Source: Planctomycetaceae bacterium
GTDB lineage: Bacteria; Planctomycetota; Planctomycetia; Pirellulales; Pirellulaceae
Direction of reading: 5' to 3'
DNA length: 64,000 nt
NCBI GenBank assembly: GCA_016794985.1
Contig: JAEUIQ010000011.1
Span: forward strand, 62,001-126,000
Under the pieces are notes generated by a model. That model saw only the letters and a program-made list of their open reading frames with translations, had not been told where the DNA came from and did not search any database. Shown one piece after another: positions 25,888-33,859 of the stretch. Each line of letters begins with the position of its first letter. The stretch's first letter is position 1. The position numbers were made by a program, and so were the translations under genes.

Positions 25888-26949
25888 ATGTTCAAACCTT
25901 TTCGTCAACAAATCAAGCCGTGGAATCCTGCAATCAAGTTTGGTGCGAATCGGCGCGGCGGGATGCTGGTGCTGATCGTGTCCGCGATCATCATTCTGTT
26001 GATCGCCGCAGCGATTGGAATCGATGTGGCCTACATGCATGTCGTTCGCGCTGAATTGCGAACGGCAACCGATGCCGCCGCTCGGGCTGGTGTCGAAGCG
26101 CTAGGGCGAACGCAAGACGTGAATGCCGCCCGCCAAGCCGCCATGAATTTTGCGGGACAGAATACGGTCGCGGGGGTGCCACTTCAACTTCGTGCCAGTG
26201 ACATCGAGATCGGCTCGACCGTTGGAGGAAACAATTCGAAGTTTAGCTTTCAGCTCAATGGGACGCCACCGACGGCCATGCGGGTGACAGGACGCCGGAC
26301 GGCGAACAGTCTCAGTGGACCGGTTGCGTTGTTCTTTGGTCCGATGTTCGGTCAAACCGACTTTCAGCCCATTCAATTGGCGACCGCGGCTCGCTTGGAC
26401 ATCGACATCGCTTTGGTTCTGGATGTGTCCGGATCCATGAGTTCCCAGAATCGATTTCCGGGTCTGGTTAATGCGGTCGGTGTATTCATCCAAGAATTAG
26501 AGAATACTCCCCAAGAGGAGCGTTGTTCCATGTCAGTTTATAGTACAGATGCGGAAAAGGCGATTCCGATGACGACCAACCTTCAATCCATCAATCAACG
26601 ATTGAGCCAGCTTTCTCCCGATGGATTCACAGCCATTGGCCGGGGAATGCAGGTCGGGTTGACCTCCTTCAGTGACCCGCAAGCTCGCCCATTCGCCTTG
26701 CGAGCGATGATTGTCATGACGGACGGTCACCACAACACCGGCGTTCATCCTGCCAACGTTGTGAATTCCGCCCGGCAGCAAAATGTAACGGTTCATACCA
26801 TTACGTTCAGTGCCGGTGCCAACCAACAAGCCATGCGGCAAGTGGCTAACTCCGGGGGCGGGACTCATATTCATGCCAACAACAATGCGCAACTATCGGA
26901 AGCTTTTCGGGAGATTGCGAGACAACTGAACGTCTTGCTGATTGAATAG
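25888..26949 (+). CDS. TadG-like pilin-type protein with VWA domain
   Basis: 353 residues, membrane-anchored and facing the periplasm. The Flp/TadG-type N-terminus is RRGGMLVLIVSAIIILLIAAAIGIDVAYM, followed by the pilus-assembly block RTATDAAARAGVEAL. After about 100 residues of beta-rich sequence a von Willebrand A domain begins, with MIDAS motif D179-x-S181-G-S183, the Thr-containing FTAIGRGMQ and the MTDGHHN segment that completes metal coordination. VWA-TadG proteins bind surface or pilus partners through a Mg2+ ion. It closes the operon. The gap after TadE 2 is 62 bp. Confidence 0.88.
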   Translation: MFKPFRQQIKPWNPAIKFGANRRGGMLVLIVSAIIILLIAAAIGIDVAYMHVVRAELRTATDAAARAGVEALGRTQDVNAARQAAMNFAGQNTVAGVPLQLRASDIEIGSTVGGNNSKFSFQLNGTPPTAMRVTGRRTANSLSGPVALFFGPMFGQTDFQPIQLATAARLDIDIALVLDVSGSMSSQNRFPGLVNAVGVFIQELENTPQEERCSMSVYSTDAEKAIPMTTNLQSINQRLSQLSPDGFTAIGRGMQVGLTSFSDPQARPFALRAMIVMTDGHHNTGVHPANVVNSARQQNVTVHTITFSAGANQQAMRQVANSGGGTHIHANNNAQLSEAFREIARQLNVLLIE

Positions 26950-27037
26950 CGTGGGGCGAACCCACATACGCACAACTTTACTTGGATATCGATGTCCAGA
27001 CGACAAATAGACCGCCGGTAGAGATGCCCTAAATAAA

Positions 27038-27064
27038 ACAGCCGCGTGGAAGTCACGCGGCTGT
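27038..27064 (-). terminator. Hairpin terminator between convergent genes
   Basis: The 10-bp perfect stem CAGCCGCGTG/CACGCGGCTG (27039-27063) has a 5-base loop and is followed, on the minus strand, by TTTTATTT. It fits a rho-independent terminator for the DUF1579 gene. On the plus strand the T-tract is missing, so termination of the VWA gene there is weaker. Confidence 0.75.
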
Positions 27065-27096
27065 GTTGCAACCCAAATGCTCAGCAAAACGCGTAA

Positions 27097-27630
27097 CTAT
27101 TTTTTCCGCTTGTAGCTGATTTCCATCCACTTGTCCCAAGTCTTCCCATCCGCATTTTGCATGTAAGCGACAAACTCGCGTTGGTTGTCATTGACAAACT
27201 TGCTGATTTGTTTGGTTGGCGTGTCCGCACCGGTCGCTGGGTTCTTGACAGTCGACAGGTAGGTCAACTCACCAGTCTTCTCGTCGTATGTCCCTTCCAT
27301 CAAGGACAACGCGGTCGTTTGATTATCGAGCCACGTTCCAATAAACTTCTTCTTGTCAGGATCAAAACCAAATTGACCGCGACCTTTGAATGGACCGGCA
27401 TCAAACTCGGACAAGAGCCACAGGCCGCCATCCAACAAAACATTCGTCTCCACGACGGACATTTCCATCGGAGGACCATTGGGGTCCATGTAGGCCTTCA
27501 TGACGCCTTCCCATTGACCGACCTCTTTCGCCAGAATCTTGTGTTGTGCGGTTGGCTCAGGGGCAGCATCTTGCGCCCAACACGTTGAACCAACCAACAC
27601 CAAGAAAACCATCGCAAACCATTTTCGCAT
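27097..27630 (-). CDS. Secreted DUF1579 protein
   Basis: 177 residues from the ATG at 27630, which has an AAAGGTG site upstream; the longer frame to 27657 lacks one. Residues 1-19 form a signal peptide ending ...TCWAQ. The remainder is a single DUF1579 domain: WEGVMKAYMDPNGPPMEMSVVETNVLLDGGLWLLSEF, GRGQFGFDPDKKKFIGTWLDNQTTALSLMEGTYD, and so on. This is a lipocalin-like beta-barrel family of unknown ligand. It is a single-gene transcript ended by the hairpin at 27038-27064. Confidence 0.88.
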   Translation of the reverse strand: MRKWFAMVFLVLVGSTCWAQDAAPEPTAQHKILAKEVGQWEGVMKAYMDPNGPPMEMSVVETNVLLDGGLWLLSEFDAGPFKGRGQFGFDPDKKKFIGTWLDNQTTALSLMEGTYDEKTGELTYLSTVKNPATGADTPTKQISKFVNDNQREFVAYMQNADGKTWDKWMEISYKRKK

Positions 27631-28012
27631 CACAACGCACCTTTCGAGAAAAGTCACATGAATCGCCGAGGCTGAATTTGCCCAATCCGATCCTAGGCAC
27701 CGCAGGCTCTATCATAAGCGCATCCGACCTCGGTACACAGGTGGCCGTCCAAGCCCAGCTCTTTCGTCACAAACCGCAATCTGGTCGACAATCCCTAGAC
27801 GCAACAGGGTTGAATCAATAGGCAAGAACGGGGGTAAACCGTTCACGAAAGGTCGGGGGCATGCAGCCAGTCGCCCGTTAAACATGCTGAATCTGTCTAA
27901 TCGCTTTCCATCCCAGCTCCGCTCCCGAACGATAGCCGACGGACTTGCGGGATGCGCCAACCTCCAAGTTGGTCGTCAATGCCGTGAACGGTTAGAACGG
28001 TCGTTTGGCGGG
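27631..28012. other. Intergenic region between DUF1579 and PVC dehydrogenase 2
   Basis: It holds the DUF1579 promoter and the 3' flank of the dehydrogenase gene, both on the minus strand. No repeat or hairpin was found. Confidence 0.35.
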
Positions 28013-31000
28013 TTACAATCCCATGAGGTACTTTATTAGTTCGATCTTTTGACGCTCTTCCAATGGATCGAGCAATCCGACGGGCATGAAGGATTGGTCA
28101 GAGACACGAATTTCTTCGATCTGCTCTTTGGCGATCGTCTCTGTGGCGGTCGCCGTACGTACCGTTACCGCGGAGGGAGTGTCTTCCATTACCAAGCCCG
28201 TGACAACTCGACCCTCAACCGTCAATATCAGTCTCGCCTGAAAGTCACGTCCCACCACGGCATTGGGATCGACGATATTTTCCACCAAATACGTGGCTCC
28301 TTTCGCGCCCGAACCTAACAACGATGGCGCCAAGCTGGCACCGGCAGCGGTCTCTTGATGGCAATTGGCGCAGTGTTGTTGGAACAGTTTCTGCCCTGCT
28401 TCTGCGTCATAAGCCCACAGTGGAGCGGACTCGTAAAGCTGAACGAGTTGGCCAATCTTTTGTTTGATTTCGCTGGAACTTGTGCCAACTTGACCCCAAG
28501 TTGCCTGCAAACGCGCATTCAAATCGGAATTGCCTAGGCTCAACATTTGCCGAACGTGATAGGCATTCACCAGTTGTTGTGGGAGCGTTCCCGCCTCAAT
28601 GGCATCCAACAGCAGGGTCGCCCACGCAGCACGAGTGGTCAGCACATCCATGGCCAAGGCGACCGTTGCCGGTTCCCACTTGCCGATGCGACCCAATAGA
28701 GCTTGAGCAATTACGGGGTCTTCGTAGCGACGCAACAGCGGAATAACCTTGGGCACCACTTCCGTTTCATCCAATAACTCAACCAACTTCGGCAACTGTT
28801 CGGGACGTACATCCTGTTGCAGCACATCCAGGAGGGCAAGCCGATCGCTCGGTGTGGTTGCGGTGTCCAAACGTGACCAATATCGCGTGAACAACTTCGG
28901 GTCACGAAACACGCTCCCAATCTTAGCGGCCGAGTCACGAATCTGGCCGTCGCTTGAATCATAAAGTTGTTCTGCGACCAAGCTCCAAATTTCTGGCATC
29001 GATACATAACCCAAGCCCTGAACGGCGTGTTGCAACAGCCGTAAGCGTCGATACGTATCCTTGTTCGATGTTTTGGCCAAGCTTTGGATCAGCCAATTGC
29101 GACCCAAATCCGAGGTCTTCGCAGCATACCAGACGATGTAGTCCCGAAGCAGTGGAATCTCGCAACGCTCGTGTAATCGCAGTCCCGCTGCCACGTCGTC
29201 ATGCATTAATTTGGCGATGGCAAACCAAATCAAAGAAACCAGGCTAGGATCGGTGGCGTTGCTCGGTTGTCGCGACAAAGCTTCCACTAGTTTCCACGCT
29301 TCTGGAGTCGGAATTCGTTGAGCCGCGGAAGCCAACTCGCGTTTCACCAACAGCGATTCATCGGTTTGGGCCAAGCTCCACATCGAAGGCCATAGTTTGA
29401 ACGAGCTTGATTGACTCTGGGACGCCTTGTCGGCGATCAGTCGCACCGCCCAACCACGCAAGTATTCGTCACGGTCGCGCAAAGCGGATTCCAGCAAGAG
29501 ATCATTCAAGGCGTCTATCTGATACAAACACCACAAGCAGCGTAGCCGGACCTGCGCATCCTGATCATTGACTAACCAATCACCAAGTTGCTTTAGTGTT
29601 TGCGGGGCAAGCCGGCGAGTTCGCGCTCGATGCGATAGTTCTTGGGCTCCCATTCGCGAGAACCATTCGTTCGGATGACGTTGGTAGCTGATCAAGTCCG
29701 CTTCAGTTGCCGAAGTGAGATCGACTTTCACTGGTTGATAAGTGGCATCGTATTGCATGCGATAGAGGCGCCCATTGCCTCGATCCCATTGCTCGACGTT
29801 GGGGTTGTGGCAATGCCGCGGGTCGTACCAATCGCTAATGTAAACTGCCCCGTCAGGACCATACTTCAAATCCACGCCGATGTACTGTTGGTCGGCGCAA
29901 AACAGCATGTCGGAGCCCGCATGAATCGTGTTGTATCCGCCATGCTCTCGCAAGTTGACTTGGCGATTCATTTGATGGCCGTGCAAGTTGTGGGTAAACA
30001 GTTGATTTCGATATTCTGCTGGCCAATTGTCGCCTAGGTACAACATCGTGCCGACATGAGAATGACCTCCGTAGACGGCATTCGTCCCTGGTTTGCCGGC
30101 TCCGCCCTCGCCATGACCATAGCGTGCGGAAGCCATCAGATAGTTTTTCATCCCCGGCTGAACGTCGATACTCTGGGCGGAAATGAAATCCGCATAACCA
30201 CTGTTGACTTGATTCCAGTAGTGTCCTCCCGGCAGCACGTGCGTGGTCGGACCTCCGCCCCAGAATGAGCGACAATGCGTCATGAACAAATGGCCTTGTT
30301 GATTAAAATCCAACCCCCACTGATTGCTACCACCGTGGGCAAAGACTTCAAACACATGTCGCACAGGATGATAACGAAACACGCCGGCGGCCAGATAAAC
30401 TCGATCTTCATCCTGGCATCCCGGTGGACCAATCCGCGATTGATTGAAGACGCCTTGATTCCCATACAACCAACCGTCCGGGCCCCAACAAAAATTGTTT
30501 AGCGTTTCATGCGTGTCGGCATAACCAAAACCATCCAGAAGAATCGTCGGCGGTTGGTCGGGCTTCAAGTCACCGTCGCTGTCAGCAATGAACAATAAGT
30601 AGGGCGCCGCCCCCACCCACACGCCACCGTGCCCAACTTCGAGTGCACTAACTAAATTCAAGCCAGTGCAGAAAACCTGCGAAGTTTCAAATACGCCGTC
30701 GCCGTCCTGATCGGAAAACACCAAGATTCGATCAGTACCTTCCCCTTCCCGTCGTCGTTCGGGATAACAATGACCTTCGACGACCCATAGTCGTCCTTGC
30801 CCGTCAAAAGTAAACGCCATTGGTTGATGCACGCGTGGTTCGGCCGCAATCGCATGTATCGAGAACCCCGGCGGAACAAACATCTGCTGCAATGTTCCCA
30901 AGGCGGCTGCTTCGTGAATGGGCTCGTGAATCGGATTAGGGACCAGATGTTGCAAGATCGGATTCGCCGTCGATCGCCAGGAAGTCTCTGCCGCAGCAAA

Positions 31001-32293
31001 CTTGGGTTGAACATTGTGCAGGCGAACGTCGTCAAAGTTTAAATGGCCCCAGCCGCCCGTGTTCTCGTCGATTAGTTGGATTCGGGCCGTCTGGCCGAGC
31101 CATGGCTGAAGATCAAACACCGCTCGGCGCATGGCCTCGCGATCATCACCGGACGCCGAATGAATGGTTTGCCAAGTGCCATCCGCAGCCGGGGTCTGAA
31201 TCTCGGCGCGCGTCGAACGATCTCGACCACCGCCAATCAAGAAACTAACAAACGGGCTTGATACAACGAACGGTTCCGAGGTCAATGTTCCGGTTCCGGC
31301 ATCTTGGACAATCTCGTAACCACCAATGAAGTACGTGCCGACTCTACCGCTTTGTTGATCCGGCCATCGCTGCGAGATACCATCTTGAGACACGGGTTGT
31401 TTTTGAAATGCGTTTCCTGTTGCTGTCCAATGTTGCAAGTTTCCGTTTTCGAATCCTAGATCAAGTACTTCGTCTTTGATGGATGTTGGCGAGATTCCCG
31501 GCTCGATGTCTTCCTCTTCCGCCGCCTCCAACGCCATCAACCATGGACCTTGACGATCGTCATTGGCAGTTAGTTGCTCCACTGTCAAGTTGCGAAACTT
31601 CAGCAAGGTCTCGGGACCACTGTGCAGTTGCCACGCAAAATGTCCACTCGTGTCACTCTGGCCAGCCTCTTCGTCCCACAGTTCACAAAACAAGGTCCCA
31701 TTGATCCAGATCGAGATTCTTGGGCCAATCGCCACAATCCGATAATCGTTCCATTCTCGCTCGCGAAACAACACGTGGTACAAGTGTGGTGCTGCCAAGG
31801 TCTGTACTTGACGTTTGCCGGTCGCATCAATCGAGACTCGGGTTCCTCGCTCCACCAATAGAGCACGCCCGTGTTCGTCGTAAATCCGACCCAGCCACGT
31901 TTGTCCCATGTCCAGATCCGCTTGGTAGCCGTTGACTTGCCTAAAGCTTTCGACTTGGGAACGAAACTGCACGCCCGAATTTGCCGCAGGCAACCCAGAG
32001 ATTTGAAACTGAAATTGCAATTCAAAATCCGCGAAAGTACGCTCCTCGTAGACCAGCCACGTGTTGTGGTCTAACGACTTCCCGGGGGGAATGCTTCCCA
32101 CGATCGAACCATCTTGGACGTTCCAGTATTCCGGGTCGTACGAAAAACCTGCCAGATCACGACCGTTAAACAATTGGAGTTTCGATTCGGACGTGGAATT
32201 CTGAGCAAGAGTTATCGGCGTCGACAACGGACTGCCAACCATGACCAACCAACTCAAGCCCCAAACGAGAGTCAAAATAGAAAGACGCGACAT
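28013..32293 (-). CDS. PVC-type dehydrogenase with N-terminal DUF1080 domain and C-terminal cytochrome c
   Basis: This is a 1426-residue exported protein. Residues 1-31 are a signal peptide. About 35-245 form a DUF1080 domain (3-keto-disaccharide hydrolase/laminin-G-like: LFNGRDLAGFSYDPEYWNVQDGSIVG, WNDYRIVAIGPRISIWINGT). About 270-430 are a beta-sandwich (LGFENGNLQHWTATGNAF...GWGHLNFDDVRLHN) as in levanase C-terminal modules. About 465-850 are the sorbosone-dehydrogenase-like propeller (MFVPPGFSIHAIAAEPRVHQPMAF), then HEAT-like helices. The C-terminal cytochrome c has C1308-A-N-C-H and ends with the family's GLLDPLEERQKIELIKYL. Presence of two carbohydrate-type modules suggests oxidation of a glycan-derived substrate at the cell surface. 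It is related to the protein at 16602 in its second half only. Confidence 0.92.
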   Translation of the reverse strand: MSRLSILTLVWGLSWLVMVGSPLSTPITLAQNSTSESKLQLFNGRDLAGFSYDPEYWNVQDGSIVGSIPPGKSLDHNTWLVYEERTFADFELQFQFQISGLPAANSGVQFRSQVESFRQVNGYQADLDMGQTWLGRIYDEHGRALLVERGTRVSIDATGKRQVQTLAAPHLYHVLFREREWNDYRIVAIGPRISIWINGTLFCELWDEEAGQSDTSGHFAWQLHSGPETLLKFRNLTVEQLTANDDRQGPWLMALEAAEEEDIEPGISPTSIKDEVLDLGFENGNLQHWTATGNAFQKQPVSQDGISQRWPDQQSGRVGTYFIGGYEIVQDAGTGTLTSEPFVVSSPFVSFLIGGGRDRSTRAEIQTPAADGTWQTIHSASGDDREAMRRAVFDLQPWLGQTARIQLIDENTGGWGHLNFDDVRLHNVQPKFAAAETSWRSTANPILQHLVPNPIHEPIHEAAALGTLQQMFVPPGFSIHAIAAEPRVHQPMAFTFDGQGRLWVVEGHCYPERRREGEGTDRILVFSDQDGDGVFETSQVFCTGLNLVSALEVGHGGVWVGAAPYLLFIADSDGDLKPDQPPTILLDGFGYADTHETLNNFCWGPDGWLYGNQGVFNQSRIGPPGCQDEDRVYLAAGVFRYHPVRHVFEVFAHGGSNQWGLDFNQQGHLFMTHCRSFWGGGPTTHVLPGGHYWNQVNSGYADFISAQSIDVQPGMKNYLMASARYGHGEGGAGKPGTNAVYGGHSHVGTMLYLGDNWPAEYRNQLFTHNLHGHQMNRQVNLREHGGYNTIHAGSDMLFCADQQYIGVDLKYGPDGAVYISDWYDPRHCHNPNVEQWDRGNGRLYRMQYDATYQPVKVDLTSATEADLISYQRHPNEWFSRMGAQELSHRARTRRLAPQTLKQLGDWLVNDQDAQVRLRCLWCLYQIDALNDLLLESALRDRDEYLRGWAVRLIADKASQSQSSSFKLWPSMWSLAQTDESLLVKRELASAAQRIPTPEAWKLVEALSRQPSNATDPSLVSLIWFAIAKLMHDDVAAGLRLHERCEIPLLRDYIVWYAAKTSDLGRNWLIQSLAKTSNKDTYRRLRLLQHAVQGLGYVSMPEIWSLVAEQLYDSSDGQIRDSAAKIGSVFRDPKLFTRYWSRLDTATTPSDRLALLDVLQQDVRPEQLPKLVELLDETEVVPKVIPLLRRYEDPVIAQALLGRIGKWEPATVALAMDVLTTRAAWATLLLDAIEAGTLPQQLVNAYHVRQMLSLGNSDLNARLQATWGQVGTSSSEIKQKIGQLVQLYESAPLWAYDAEAGQKLFQQHCANCHQETAAGASLAPSLLGSGAKGATYLVENIVDPNAVVGRDFQARLILTVEGRVVTGLVMEDTPSAVTVRTATATETIAKEQIEEIRVSDQSFMPVGLLDPLEERQKIELIKYLMGL

Positions 32294-32599
32294 TAGACAC
32301 TTTCGCAGGATCGAGGATCAGGTGGCCATCCGAGCCGAGCCTATTGTACTTTGTTTGCTAGTGAAAACAGACCCACCCTGCCGAGACGATTCAATTTGAT
32401 GCAAAGGCACCCAACAACACCCGTGCCCCACAGACTCGCCCGAGCGACAACACACGTGTAGAATCGGGGGCGAGACGGAGCAAATTGGCGAGGCGAAACT
32501 TTGGCGAGGCCATACGAACATGCGGAGAGTGACATGCCGATTGTCACAAGCTGAAGTAACGGTTGGGAATGTTGAAATGAAGTGGAGGCAAGGGACCCT
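32294..32599. other. Divergent spacer before the small CxxC protein
   Basis: Promoters of both neighbours must lie here. Nothing else was recognised. Confidence 0.3.
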
Positions 32600-32953
32600 A
32601 TGGCGCATTGTGATGAAGGTTATTTGTGTCAGGTTTGCGGCGAAGAGGTCAAACGGATCGACCAAAGTCTATTGTATCTCCGTTATGTGCTAGGGTGGAT
32701 CAGCGTCGAACAATTGACCAAACAGCCGGAGGCCCATTTGCAATGCTCGCCTGCCATTGCTCAGTTTATTGTCGACCCCGAATTCAAGTGCCCTATCGAT
32801 CTTGAATCGAGTCTCAACAAACACGAACTCGATGCTGGTTTTCGCACCGAAAGAGAAAATCTGATCACCGCAGGATACCAGCGTTTGAAGTATCTGCAAA
32901 AACATCGCCGGTCCCTGACGATTACACAATATCCTATCGAGCGAAACCAGTAA
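32600..32953 (+). CDS. Small conserved protein with CxxC motif, function unknown
   Basis: 117 residues from the ATG at 32600, which has an AAGGGA site 5-10 bp upstream; the frame-open GTG at 32582 is less likely. The N-terminus CDEGYLCQVCGEEVKRID holds C-x2-C and a further Cys. The middle is helical (LLYLRYVLGWISVEQLTKQPEAHLQCSPAIAQFIVDPEF), and the C-terminus is basic. There is no signal peptide or transmembrane helix. The layout resembles small zinc-binding proteins of planctomycetes, but I cannot name the family. Its stop codon directly adjoins the first unit of the repeat array at 32954. Confidence 0.7.
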   Translation: MAHCDEGYLCQVCGEEVKRIDQSLLYLRYVLGWISVEQLTKQPEAHLQCSPAIAQFIVDPEFKCPIDLESSLNKHELDAGFRTERENLITAGYQRLKYLQKHRRSLTITQYPIERNQ

Positions 32954-33700
32954 TGCTCGGTAGTTGCGAAGAGTTGGCAGGGGAATGGACGGCAGGGGAA
33001 TGTTTCAACCTAGTTTGAATAAAGACACGCGGCATTCCTTTGCCTTATTCGCGCGGCGCGGCAAGGAATGGGGGCAAAGGAATGGGGGCAAAGGAATGGG
33101 GGCAAAGGAATGGGGGCAGAGGAATGGGGGCAGAGGAATCAAGAGGACAATGCTACGAATGTAGATCGTTTTGCGGCTGGTTGTCTATTGATCGTGTCGA
33201 GCGTGAATAGTGCTCGGAAGCTGTGAAAATTTGGCAGGGGAATGGATGGCAGGAGAATGGATGAACCTAGTTTGAATAAAGACGCGCGGCATTCCTTTGC
33301 CCCCATTCCTTTGCCGTATTCGCGCGGCGCGGCAAGTAATGGTGGCAGAGGAATGTGGGCAGAGGAATCAAGAGGACAATGCTACGAATGTAGATCGTTT
33401 TGCGGCTGGTTGTCTATTGATCGTGTCGAGCGTGAATAGTGCTCGGAAGCTGTGAAAATTTTGCGGGGGAATGGTTGGCAGGGGAATGGATGGCAGGGGA
33501 ATGATTGAACCTAGTTTTAATAAAGACGCGCGGCATTCCTTTGCCCCCATTCCTTTGCCGTATTCGCGCAGCGCGGCAAGTAAGGGGGGCAGAGGAATGT
33601 GGGCAGAGGAATGTGGGCAAAGGAATGTGGGCAGAGGAGTTAACAGGAAAGTGCCACGAGCTTTGCTCTTTTTGGGGCTCCTGGCCTATTGATCGTTACG
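32954..33700. repeat. Three large tandem units containing a GGCAAAGGAATG/ATTCCTTTGCC hairpin array (locus A)
   Basis: Units begin at 32954, 33211 and 33440 (periods 257 and 229 bp). Each unit has, in order, TGCTCGG, a GGCAGGGGAATG run, AACCTAGTTTNAATAAAGAC, CGCGCGGCATTCCTTTGCC, a GC-rich centre, then repeated GG(A/G)GGCA(A/G)AGGAATG units of 14 bp, and TTGATCGT near the end. Unit 1 has about two extra 14-bp subunits. The inverted arms ATTCCTTTGCC and GGCAGAGGAAT can fold into a long hairpin. The same elements, reversed, form the array at 63271-64000. Confidence 0.9.
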
Positions 33701-33760
33701 GTGCCACAAACGAATGGCATTCGACTGAAATTGTACGACGCAGCGAAGGATGGAGCAAAA

Positions 33761-33802
33761 AAACGCAGGTGTACTCGTGCTTGTCGACGTACACCTGCGT
33801 TT
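33761..33802 (-). terminator. Strong hairpin terminator of the tricorn-like protease gene
   Basis: The 14-bp perfect stem AAACGCAGGTGTAC/GTACACCTGCGTTT flanks a 14-base loop. On the minus strand it is followed by a run of T residues, the form of a rho-independent terminator, about 60 bp after the protease stop. On the plus strand it is followed by TTCTCGTTTTT, so it may also stop transcription coming through the repeat array. Confidence 0.88.
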
Positions 33803-33859
33803 CTCGTTTTTCACACGTCCAATGGGAGGGCGTGCATCTTTCATTCGCGCGAGCGATGA

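Noticed and set aside
32954..33700. Short + strand ORFs with LNKDARHSFAPIPLPY
   Set aside because: Same reason as at 63271; the reading frame is an accident of the repeat family, which explains the similar peptide at both loci.
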